Source of the DNA: Deltaproteobacteria bacterium
GTDB lineage: Bacteria; Desulfobacterota; Dissulfuribacteria; Dissulfuribacterales; QOAL01
Direction: 5' to 3'
DNA: 61,233 nt
Assembly (NCBI GenBank): GCA_027028245.1
Contig: JALVJO010000142.1
Location: 1-61,233, forward strand
Notes under the pieces: generated by a model
Databases searched by the model: none
Seen by the model: only the letters and a program-made list of their open reading frames with translations
What the model was told of the DNA's origin: nothing
Program-made: the position numbers and the translations under genes
In this document: positions 37,445 to 45,222 of the stretch, piece after piece
How positions within the stretch are numbered: position 1 is the stretch's first letter
Layout: the number at the start of each line of letters is the position of its first letter

Positions 37445-38173
37445 ATGAATTCATCCAGGCGCAGATACAGGGCATTCATGGGCAGAAAAGGACTTTGCTC
37501 CTTTAACGTAACCCACAAGGAAACGGATCTATTCATACAGGCCCAAGAGGATATATCCTCCCAAATCTCTGACTGGGTAGTCCAGGCAAGAACCGCCATA
37601 GAGGCCTACGCCCAAGATCATCCTGGATTTCTGGAATCCTACACCCCTCTTCCTCGTGACCCGCTTGCACCTCCTCCCGTGGATTCCATGCTGAAAGCCG
37701 GACTGATTGCCGGTACCGGCCCCATGGCCGCTGTGGCCGGCGCCATTGCACAATTTGTGTGCCAAAAGGCCTCTTCCATACTTTCCGGTGAAATAATAGT
37801 AGAAAACGGGGGTGATACCTGTTTCCGGCTTCTTGGACCTTTCACAGCAGCAATCTGGGCAGGCAGGTCTCCCTTTACCGGGAAGATCGGCATCAGGTTT
37901 GAAACAAATACGAAATTTTTTTCAATATGCACATCTTCCGGGACAGTGGGCCATTCCAGGAGCTTCGGCACAGCCGATGCGGTGACCATCCTGGCTGAAG
38001 ACGCTGCCCTTGCCGATGCCGTGGCCACGGCAGTGGGAAACACCATAAGATCCAGAAAGGATGTGGGCCTTGCTGCGGAAAAACTGAGCTCCTTCCCTGG
38101 GATCACGGGCGGAGTGATCATCAAGGCAGACCAGATAGCCGCCTGGGGCAATCTGGAGCTCGTACCCTTATAG
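37445..38173 (+). CDS. UPF0280 family protein (ApbE-like fold)
   Basis: A 242-residue protein. 'CSFNVTHKETDLFIQAQED', 'TGPMAAVAGAIAQFV', 'EIIVENGGDTCF', 'SSGTVGHSRSFGTADAVTILA' and 'ALADAVATAVGN' match UPF0280, which shares the fold of FAD:protein FMN transferase; members occur in methanogens and anaerobic bacteria and are thought to act in redox cofactor metabolism. The start at 37445 gives the usual N-terminus but lacks a clear ribosome site. The gene is bracketed by the 40-bp inverted repeats. Confidence 0.88.
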   Translation: MNSSRRRYRAFMGRKGLCSFNVTHKETDLFIQAQEDISSQISDWVVQARTAIEAYAQDHPGFLESYTPLPRDPLAPPPVDSMLKAGLIAGTGPMAAVAGAIAQFVCQKASSILSGEIIVENGGDTCFRLLGPFTAAIWAGRSPFTGKIGIRFETNTKFFSICTSSGTVGHSRSFGTADAVTILAEDAALADAVATAVGNTIRSRKDVGLAAEKLSSFPGITGGVIIKADQIAAWGNLELVPL

Positions 38174-38301
38174 ACTACATCTTCCAAAGACAGGACTCGG
38201 GTTTGTTTACTTTATTCAAGTCCTCCAATGTCCATAAAAAGGAACTATCCCCTTTTCCGCTTCAGAGCATGGAAGATAAGCGGCAACAAATGGGCACCCT
38301 T

Positions 38302-38341
38302 TTCTCTGGTTCGTTTCTTTTGGGCGAGCAAAAGAAATGAA
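38302..38341 (-). repeat. 40-bp inverted repeat, right copy
   Basis: Partner of 37216-37255 in opposite orientation, one mismatch. The pair encloses about 1.05 kb including the whole UPF0280 gene. Confidence 0.9.
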
Positions 38342-38431
38342 CATAAACAACCTGAGGCCAGTCAATCAACCTCCAACCCTGATATGTTTGTACGCAGACC
38401 CTTTCCTTGGAGCCCGCCAGTAAAAAGAAAA

Positions 38432-38463
38432 AAGCCTGGGGATTGATGAAATTCCCCAGGCTT
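38432..38463 (-). terminator. Rho-independent terminator of the PEP-CTERM gene
   Basis: AAGCCTGGGGA / TCCCCAGGCTT stem, 11 bp. On the minus strand a T-rich run follows (TTTTCTTTTT). It lies 30 bp after the stop of the 38493 gene. Confidence 0.9.
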
Positions 38464-38492
38464 TTCAAGCTGATAATTTTTTTCTGATTTGC

Positions 38493-39158
38493 TTATGACT
38501 GTTTCTTTATTTTCCTGCGCATGGTGCCGGCAAGACCGATAAGACCAACGCCGAAAAGGAGGATGGTGGCGGGTTCAGGGACTGGGGCAATACCACCATC
38601 GAATGAGCCTGATTGACCCTGTGCCGTACTTGTAATTGTTCCTACTATTTTCAGTGTATACTTTGAAGTATCATCAGGGGTAACGAGAGTTTGCAAACTT
38701 TCAGAAAAAGCACCTGTAGATGGACCAAAGTCAGCTAAAAGTTTACCATCTAAATATGTTTGAAAAGTGACATCCGGACCATTAGCATATCCCCCGAAAG
38801 AAGAAGTTAACCCTTTTAGGCTCGGATTCCATGCGTAAAACGTATCATATAAGGTAAAGGTTAATGTACCGGAGCCTGCCAGTGAAGTCGTTGCTCCAGT
38901 CAAATGCATCTCAGGTTCGTCACTTTCTCCGATCGCTGGCCAGGAACTTCCCAAAGAAATTGTGACATCCCAGAAACCAATGGTTCCCCAAAAGCCGACT
39001 ATTCCATCCTGATCATTATCATCAACAGTTATTGTATTGGTGCCGTCACTTAACACTAAAGTTGGATATGCCCACCCTTGGCTCACCATACCAGCCAGCA
39101 CCAAAACCAGACATCCAATCATGGATGCCGCAAATTTTGCAAAAATCGCTTTTTTCAT
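38493..39158 (-). CDS. PEP-CTERM sorting domain protein
   Basis: A 221-residue secreted protein. A signal peptide (residues 1-30, ending SQGWAYP) precedes a beta-rich domain with 'VDDNDQDGIVGFWG' and 'LAGSGTLTFTLYDTF'. The C-terminus is canonical PEP-CTERM: PVPEPATILLFGVGLIGLAG followed by TMRRKIKKQS, for recognition and cleavage by exosortase. AGGAGG precedes the ATG. It has its own terminator and a sigma-54-like promoter with regulator boxes. Processing enzymes must lie elsewhere in the genome. Confidence 0.92.
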   Translation of the reverse strand: MKKAIFAKFAASMIGCLVLVLAGMVSQGWAYPTLVLSDGTNTITVDDNDQDGIVGFWGTIGFWDVTISLGSSWPAIGESDEPEMHLTGATTSLAGSGTLTFTLYDTFYAWNPSLKGLTSSFGGYANGPDVTFQTYLDGKLLADFGPSTGAFSESLQTLVTPDDTSKYTLKIVGTITSTAQGQSGSFDGGIAPVPEPATILLFGVGLIGLAGTMRRKIKKQS

Positions 39159-39345
39159 CGTACCTCCTAACCTTTTATTTTTATTTAATGATTTTCAAAT
39201 CAATCCTTCATTCCTCTAAAACGAACCCCATTATCTGGGACGGTTTACAACCAACCCTGCCCACAACCCAGGGCCTAACACAGCAAAAAACTCTTCTCAC
39301 CTCCTCCAACTTTTTGAAAATAAAAATTTTTATTATCTCCCTTAA

Positions 39346-39361
39346 TGCACATAAGATGCCA
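39346..39361 (-). promoter_or_regulatory. Sigma-54-like promoter of the PEP-CTERM gene
   Basis: On the minus strand TGGCAT-CTTAT-GTGCA, two departures from consensus but correct GG/GC spacing. It lies 188 bp upstream of the start codon, giving a leader of about 175 nt. Regulator boxes begin 71 bp upstream. Confidence 0.55.
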
Positions 39362-39431
39362 GGAGGTTAAACATTTTGAACGCAAAAAACAGCGCTAAAA
39401 GGCCAAAAACAATCGGACTTAAAAACCAATG

Positions 39432-39480
39432 AGAAAAAATTTTCCCTTAATGGAAAACCTTTTCCGTGAAAGGAATTTCC
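39432..39480. promoter_or_regulatory. Phased GGAAAA-NN-TTTTCC boxes upstream of the PEP-CTERM gene
   Basis: Boxes at 39432-39445 (one mismatch) and 39452-39465 (perfect), 20 bp apart, with a weaker GGAATTTCC at 39472-39480. Motif, spacing and 71-bp distance to the -24/-12 element repeat the arrangement at 29125-29179. Confidence 0.7.
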
Positions 39481-39885
39481 GCCCCCAGGATAAGAGGGCT
39501 AAAAGGTATTTATTGTTGATGAAATGAAATAGCTATACCGATGGTCCTACATGACTGAAAGGGCTGTCACCTTCCCTGCTCTCCTACAACACGCCCAATC
39601 TCCTCAAAATGCCTCCTCCGCGGAAGCACGGGGATGTCTCCTGCGTAACATGACATATTACAGGTAGTTAAACAGACAGGTCTTGCAGCAGCGGCAGTTT
39701 CTGTATATTTCTGTGTCTCATCAAAAAAGACGGTGAAAACACCGTCTTCTCTCCATGAACGATACTCTGTTGCTGAACAAAAAATACTTGGGTCCAACCG
39801 GAAAAATACTGAATAAAAAACTCCTTCATCTTTCAGCTGAAATCTGAAAAGTCTTCTATATTGCATTATCCTGCACTATCTTAAG
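39481..39885. other. Intergenic region with one doubtful frame
   Basis: A leftward 99-codon frame (39567-39866) has an ATG near an AGGA but no recognisable domain. It contains four Cys but no clear metal motif. No other feature was seen. Confidence 0.4.
39567..39866 (-). CDS. Doubtful small open reading frame
   Basis: Ninety-nine codons, no signal peptide, no membrane segment, no family recognised. It lies downstream of the MoeA-PBP gene on the same strand (20 bp). It might be a lineage-specific gene or chance frame. Confidence 0.25.
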   Translation of the reverse strand: MQYRRLFRFQLKDEGVFYSVFFRLDPSIFCSATEYRSWREDGVFTVFFDETQKYTETAAAARPVCLTTCNMSCYAGDIPVLPRRRHFEEIGRVVGEQGR

Positions 39886-41841
39886 CTATCTGAATTGTCC
39901 TGAATCCTCCCTGGAATCATAAAATACCTTTCCCGCATCCCTGGTACTATAGCCGCCCAGTGCCTCTATATCCTTCCTGAAATCCCCTGATTTGATGCAG
40001 TCGAGCACCCTTTTTACCACCTGGTTTTCCAGGCAATCCAGGGGGATTAGAAGATCATACCTTTCCTCGCAGACTGGTATGAAATCAAGGCCGAGGGCCC
40101 TGGCTGCAGAAAGAATACCAAGCCCTGCATCCGCTTTGCCGCTCAAGACGCTAACGGCAACTGCCATGTGGGTGTATTCCTCGTTCTCATACCCGTTGAT
40201 CTCATCCGGATCAAGCCCTGCCTTTTCAAGCTCGTAATCAAGGAGCACCCTGGTGCCCGAACCCGCCTGCCTGTTGACAAAGACGATATCTTCTCTTGCA
40301 AGATCTTTTATGCCGGAAATTCCCCTGGGGTTTCCAGGTGCCACCATGAAGCCCTGCTGCCTGTAAACAAGGTTTATAAGCCGTACTCCTCTCCCCTTTA
40401 CGAATCTTTTTATGTAAGAAATATTGTAGCTTCCGTCTTCGGGATCGAGAAGATGGGTGCCTGCCATGTGGCACAGACCCTTGGATACGGCCACAAGCCC
40501 CCCGAGGCTTCCAACGTGGGTCGAGGCCATCTGGAACCCTGGGGATGCACGCTTGAGCCTGTCTGCAATAAGGTCAAGGCTGAGATCATGGCTTCCTATG
40601 CAGACAAGGGTCTTCTCGAGCTCCTGCCACGGCCGAAGAAGCTCCAGCTCAACAATTCTCCCCTCCTCGAACCCTTCTGATTCCAGGGGTATCCTCATGA
40701 TGGCATTTGCCCTTGTGAGAGTGGAGATGGATCCTGCCCCTTTTTTTACCGGGCTTGCCACTATCCTGTCTCCCACCCTGCCGGCTATTACCCTTCGAAA
40801 TTCTTCTATCCCTGCCCTTGAGGGCAAATTGGCTGCAAGAAAGGCCCTGACACGAATGGGAAAGGGCTCAGGCCTTGCCTGAAGCCTGCAAAGAAGCGGC
40901 ACCACCAGCTGTTCAGCAGCGATTATGGCTGAAACAGGATAACCTGGAATCCCGATGACAGGCTTGCCGGAGACCACTGCCAGGATGGTGGGTTTGCCTG
41001 GCATTATAGTCACCCCGTGAACAAGTACCCGGCCCAGTTCTTCAAGGACCTGCACGGTGTAATCTGCGCTTCCGGCAGAGGAACCGGCATTTACCAGGAC
41101 AACGTGCGCCTTGCCCTCAACTGCCTGCCTTATGCGCTTCTTAATGACATCCCGCTCATCCGGCACTATGGCATGGACCCTTGGCTCTGCCCCGGCAGCG
41201 CTGACAATGGCGGCAAGAACGGCAGAATTCGACTCCGGGGTCATGCCGGGGGCAATTTCTTCCACCCCGACCTGGTCCAGATCCACGAGCTCGTTACCAG
41301 TGGGGATTATGTCCACCAGGGGGCGTTTCCAGACCCAGACCCTGCTGTTTCCGCTGGAAATAAGAGCTCCGAGGTCAAAGGGGGCAAGGAGGTGGTTGCT
41401 TGGAAACACCTGTTCCGTTGCCACAATATCCTCACCCACCTTCCTGACGTTCTGCCACGGAAAGACAGGGCTTCGAAGGAGAATGCCCTCTCCGCCCTCG
41501 GTTTCCACCACGTGCTCCACCATGACCACTGCATCTTTCCCTTCCGGCAGGACCATCCCGGTATTCACCGGTACTGCCTGCTGCCTGAGCCTGAGGGTCA
41601 CCGGGGATTCATCCCTGGCAGGGAAGGTCTCCTCTGCCCGTACCGCGTAACCGTCCATGGCGGCAGAATGAAACCCGGGTGAAGAAAGCCTGGCAGCAAC
41701 CGGCCTTGATGTGACCCTTCCGCAGGCATCCCTGGCAGCCACCTCTTCCTCGCCCACAAGCCCTCCCGGACTGAAATGCGAAAGGAGAAGAGCGCGCGCC
41801 TCTGGAAGGGTCTTCATATTCAGATATATCTTTCTTTTCAT
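39886..41841 (-). CDS. MoeA-type molybdopterin protein fused to a PBP-like substrate-binding domain
   Basis: A 651-residue fusion. Residues about 1-405 are MoeA, the molybdotransferase that inserts Mo or W into adenylylated molybdopterin: 'FHSAAMDGYAVRAEE', 'GMVLPEGKDAVVMVEHV', 'NAGSSAGSADYTVQVLE' and 'PGKPTILAVVSGKPVIGIPG'. Residues about 410-640 are a periplasmic-binding-protein-like domain (PBP_like) with 'VCIGSHDLSLDLIA', 'RQAGSGTRVLLDYELEKAG' and 'HMAVAVSVLSGKADAGLGI'. No signal peptide is present, so the domain is cytoplasmic and may sense molybdate, tungstate or a cofactor. Its start overlaps the preceding moeA stop by four bases. Confidence 0.92.
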   Translation of the reverse strand: MKRKIYLNMKTLPEARALLLSHFSPGGLVGEEEVAARDACGRVTSRPVAARLSSPGFHSAAMDGYAVRAEETFPARDESPVTLRLRQQAVPVNTGMVLPEGKDAVVMVEHVVETEGGEGILLRSPVFPWQNVRKVGEDIVATEQVFPSNHLLAPFDLGALISSGNSRVWVWKRPLVDIIPTGNELVDLDQVGVEEIAPGMTPESNSAVLAAIVSAAGAEPRVHAIVPDERDVIKKRIRQAVEGKAHVVLVNAGSSAGSADYTVQVLEELGRVLVHGVTIMPGKPTILAVVSGKPVIGIPGYPVSAIIAAEQLVVPLLCRLQARPEPFPIRVRAFLAANLPSRAGIEEFRRVIAGRVGDRIVASPVKKGAGSISTLTRANAIMRIPLESEGFEEGRIVELELLRPWQELEKTLVCIGSHDLSLDLIADRLKRASPGFQMASTHVGSLGGLVAVSKGLCHMAGTHLLDPEDGSYNISYIKRFVKGRGVRLINLVYRQQGFMVAPGNPRGISGIKDLAREDIVFVNRQAGSGTRVLLDYELEKAGLDPDEINGYENEEYTHMAVAVSVLSGKADAGLGILSAARALGLDFIPVCEERYDLLIPLDCLENQVVKRVLDCIKSGDFRKDIEALGGYSTRDAGKVFYDSREDSGQFR

Positions 41842-43091
41842 GATAAGATGATTACCTCGCCATATTCTCCCTGATGAAACCCCTCTGAGTCACGGGGAAT
41901 CACAAGGAGACCATGGGCCTTTACCAGGGTGGAGATAAGCCCGGATTTGCCGTGGACCGGCCTGGCAACAAGCCCGCTGCCTTCTTCCATGCCTTTTTCG
42001 GGACTTTCCAGGACAACGCGCACGTAATCCTCCCTGCCCATGACAGAGGGGAAAGGCTCACCGCACATTGCCCTGACCCTGGTTATCCCGTTATCCGGAC
42101 TCGTCCCCAGGAGCACGGAAACTGCATAACGAACGAAAAGCCAGTAGACCACCATGGCAGAGCCTACGTGGCCGGGAAGTCCAAACAACACCGTGTTGTC
42201 TTTTCTTGCAAGGAGGGTCGGCTTGCCCGGCCTTATGGCCACGCCGTGGGCCAGCAGCCTGCAGCCTTCAAGGTCTTCAAAGACCTTCATGGTAAAATCC
42301 CTGTTTCCCACTGAACTGCCGCCTGAGATAAGGACAAGATCTGCCCCCATGTCCACTGCCCTTTCACATGCCTGGAGCATTTCCTGGTACGAATCCGGGA
42401 CTATTCCCATGCTGAAGGTTCGGCAGCCGTCCAGTTCGGCAAGGGCCTTTAAGGTGGTAGAGTTTATATCCCTGATCTTCCCTGGAGAAGGGCTTGCTTC
42501 AGGTGGCACAAGCTCATCGCCCGTACTTATGATGACTGCCAGGGGCCTTCTTCTAACCTTCACCTTGAGAATCCCAAGACCTGCCAGCACACCGAGCTCC
42601 TGGGCCCTGAGCCTAGTGCCTGCCGGGATGACAGTTTCCCCTTTCCTGAAATCCTGGCCCCTTTCAATCACGTTCTCCGAAGGTGCCACTGCCCTGAAGA
42701 CCTCTATAAGACCGTCTCCAGGCTCCCTTACATATTCCAGCATGACAACGGCATCAGCACCGGGAGGCAGGCACCCTCCAGTCCAGATCCTGGCGGCCTG
42801 GCCCGGCCCGACCCTTATGCCCCTGGCATCCTCTCCCATCCGGATCTCACCGGAAATACTGAGAAGGGCAGGTTCAGACTCGCCGGCGCCGAAACAGTCC
42901 CTGGCACGAACGGCATAGCCATCCATTGTGGAACGTGAAAAGGGAGGCAGGTCCTCGGTAGCTGAAATTGCCTCTGACACCACCCTGCCCAGGGCCTTGT
43001 CCAGGGATACGGTCTCGGAAGAAAGTGGTTCAAAGTCAGCAAGAAGGGCCTGAAACTTCCGGGAGGTCAACAGGTTGAAAAAGCCCTTCAT
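41838..43091 (-). CDS. moeA: Molybdopterin molybdotransferase MoeA
   Basis: A 417-residue protein with 'PPFSRSTMDGYAVRARDCF', 'RIWTGGCLPPGADAVVMLEYV', 'STGDELVPP', 'LISGGSSVGNRDFTMKVFE' and 'LLARKDNTVLFGLPGHVGSAM', the full MoeA set. The frame opens at 43181, but ATG 43091 begins the typical N-terminus and overlaps the stop of the upstream gene as ATGA. It differs clearly from the downstream MoeA-PBP, so the two may serve different metals or cofactor forms. Confidence 0.93.
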   Translation of the reverse strand: MKGFFNLLTSRKFQALLADFEPLSSETVSLDKALGRVVSEAISATEDLPPFSRSTMDGYAVRARDCFGAGESEPALLSISGEIRMGEDARGIRVGPGQAARIWTGGCLPPGADAVVMLEYVREPGDGLIEVFRAVAPSENVIERGQDFRKGETVIPAGTRLRAQELGVLAGLGILKVKVRRRPLAVIISTGDELVPPEASPSPGKIRDINSTTLKALAELDGCRTFSMGIVPDSYQEMLQACERAVDMGADLVLISGGSSVGNRDFTMKVFEDLEGCRLLAHGVAIRPGKPTLLARKDNTVLFGLPGHVGSAMVVYWLFVRYAVSVLLGTSPDNGITRVRAMCGEPFPSVMGREDYVRVVLESPEKGMEEGSGLVARPVHGKSGLISTLVKAHGLLVIPRDSEGFHQGEYGEVIILS

Positions 43092-44980
43092 GTATCCTTC
43101 CGGCGCATTTTCTCCATCTTTCCGGAGCCCTTCCAGCCTGCACCCCTTACCATGCGAACCAGGTCTACAGGCACCTCCCACTTGTTCAGAGGGCTTATGA
43201 GGTAGAGCCCGTCCACAAAGGATGCTGTCTCTTCTATGAGCCTTTTTGTAATTTCGATGCCGGCCCTTCGCTGGTCTTCCACCTTCTCATACTTCCAGAG
43301 CCTTTTTCTTATGGAGGAGGGAATTGAAATTCCCGGCAACTCATGGTGTAAGAATTCTGCATTTTTTGCAGAGATAAGGGGAAAAAGGCCGGGCAGTATC
43401 AGGAGGTCAAGATGACTGGTGAGCTCCATCATTGATTCTATTGCCCGGGCATCGAATACGGGCTGGGTCATAACAAAATGGGCGCCCAGGGAAGCCTTTT
43501 TTTCCAGCCTTCTCAGCTGAAGCCCGGGATTATTGGGCTTGAAACTGAAGGCAACGCCTATGGAAAAGTCGGTCTGGGACTTCATGTCGCGGCCTGCCAT
43601 GTTGACGCCCCGGTTGAAGCCTGAGATCATCCTGACAAGACCGTAGGATTTTATGTCAAACACCCCGCTCACCCCCGGCTGGTCGCTTGAAGAGGCAGGA
43701 TCCCCTGTAATGGCCAGGATTCCCCTTATTCCAAGAAGATGCGCTCCCATGACCTGGGCCTGAAGTCCCAGGACATTTCTGTCTCTGCACGTAAGATGGA
43801 GTACGGTTTCTATCCCGAAACGCTCCTTTATTATATGTGCCAGCGAAAGGTTGTCAGCCCTTAGCACTGCCAGGGGGTTTTCAGCAAGGGTTATACAGCT
43901 GGCACCGGCTCGTGCCAGCTCTTCTGCGCCGTTGAGGACATTTTCCACCTGCAGATGTGGAGGCGGATCGAGCTCAACGAACAGTGGAAGTGCGTCTTTT
44001 TCCAGGGACGACAAAAGCCCTCCCGGGCCCTGGGCAGATCTTTGCGGTCCGCTGTCCCTTATTGTGGAGGCAGGCACCGACACGGAAATCGAAGATGAAC
44101 GCCTGAGATGGAGCCTTTTTTGAAATTCATGGATATGAGCCGGCGTCGTACCGCAGCAGCCGCCAATGAGCCTTACCCCGAGCTTTACCATTTCCTCGAC
44201 TTTTTCCGCCATATAGGAAGGAGGAGTGGAGTAAACGGTGCGGCAGTCTATCACTTCTGGAATCCCTGCGTTTGGAAAGGCCGAAAGGGGGATCTGGTCC
44301 TGCATCTCTGAAAGCCGCTCTATTGCCTGAAGCATGGCCTTTACGCCCCGGCCGCAGTTTGTGCCGAATACGTCGCAGCCCCTGTCCATGCAGGCCCTGG
44401 CGCATTCCACTGCATCCAGGCCCAGTGGTGTGTTCCCGTGGGCGGGAAAAAGCATCTGGGCCACCACGGGAACCCCTTCATCAAGCTCCTTTGCTGCCCC
44501 TACGGCCAGCAACAGTTCGTCCAGATATGTAAAGGTTTCAAGGATGAACAGGTCTGCCCCCCCCTCGAGAAGGGCTACCATCTGCTCCCTGAATGCCTGG
44601 CCTATAATATCCTCTGAATACTCGTCCTGATCCAGCGGGAAGTCGATGCCGGTGGGGCCTATAGAGCCTGCAACGAAGATTTCCCTGCCGGCGGCCTTGG
44701 AGGCCAGACGTGCCCCCTGAACGTTTATTTCTTCCACGGAAAAATTCGATCCGAGCTGTGATATCCGAAACCTGTTGGCACCGAAGGTATTGGTCTCAAT
44801 CACCTGGCTTCCGGCCCGGATATATTCCTCGTGTACCGAGTACACCAGTTCCGGATCTGTAACATTAAGAAGGTCCGTCTTTGTGCCGAGCCCTATCCCC
44901 TTTTCATAAAAAAAGGTGCCAAGGGCACCGTCTGCCAGAAGTACCTTTTCTGCAAGTATTTCAAGAAAACCCGATTTCAT
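43088..44980 (-). CDS. Bifunctional homocysteine S-methyltransferase / methylenetetrahydrofolate reductase
   Basis: A 630-residue fusion. Residues about 1-290 form a homocysteine methyltransferase with the zinc ligands Cys209 ('GTNCGRGV') and Cys275-Cys276 ('GGCCGTTP'). Residues about 325-610 form a MetF-like reductase ('PLFVELDPPPHLQVENV', 'LHLTCRDRNVLGLQAQ', 'ITGDPASSSDQPG'). It would couple methyl-folate production to methionine synthesis or carry folate C1 flow in an anaerobe. Fusions of this kind are known in several phyla. It is translationally coupled to moeA, an unusual partner. Confidence 0.93.
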   Translation of the reverse strand: MKSGFLEILAEKVLLADGALGTFFYEKGIGLGTKTDLLNVTDPELVYSVHEEYIRAGSQVIETNTFGANRFRISQLGSNFSVEEINVQGARLASKAAGREIFVAGSIGPTGIDFPLDQDEYSEDIIGQAFREQMVALLEGGADLFILETFTYLDELLLAVGAAKELDEGVPVVAQMLFPAHGNTPLGLDAVECARACMDRGCDVFGTNCGRGVKAMLQAIERLSEMQDQIPLSAFPNAGIPEVIDCRTVYSTPPSYMAEKVEEMVKLGVRLIGGCCGTTPAHIHEFQKRLHLRRSSSISVSVPASTIRDSGPQRSAQGPGGLLSSLEKDALPLFVELDPPPHLQVENVLNGAEELARAGASCITLAENPLAVLRADNLSLAHIIKERFGIETVLHLTCRDRNVLGLQAQVMGAHLLGIRGILAITGDPASSSDQPGVSGVFDIKSYGLVRMISGFNRGVNMAGRDMKSQTDFSIGVAFSFKPNNPGLQLRRLEKKASLGAHFVMTQPVFDARAIESMMELTSHLDLLILPGLFPLISAKNAEFLHHELPGISIPSSIRKRLWKYEKVEDQRRAGIEITKRLIEETASFVDGLYLISPLNKWEVPVDLVRMVRGAGWKGSGKMEKMRRKDT

Positions 44981-45169
44981 TCAAACCGCCCTTTACTTCG
45001 ATATGTCGTTGAAGGATCCCCAGCAAAAGATAAATCAGTCCCAGAGAATTTTGATCAAACGACAAGTTATGAGTTAAATCTATTCTTGATCCACGAATAA
45101 AATTTACACTGAGAGGAGAATATTACAAAGGTTTCTTTGATGTAATAGACATGACAAAAGAAACAAAAA

Positions 45170-45189
45170 CGGGGCCTTTGATGACCCCG
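45170..45189 (-). terminator. Rho-independent terminator of the 45223 gene
   Basis: CGGGG / CCCCG stem with a 10-nt loop, followed on the minus strand by TTTTTGTTTCTTTT. Confidence 0.75.
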
Positions 45190-45222
45190 CTTGCTGCAAA
45201 AACTTACCAAAACTGAAAAATC

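Noticed and set aside
42154-42918. 254-codon rightward frame inside moeA
   Set aside because: Opposite-strand shadow; Ser/Pro/Arg-rich composition and a complete MoeA on the other strand.
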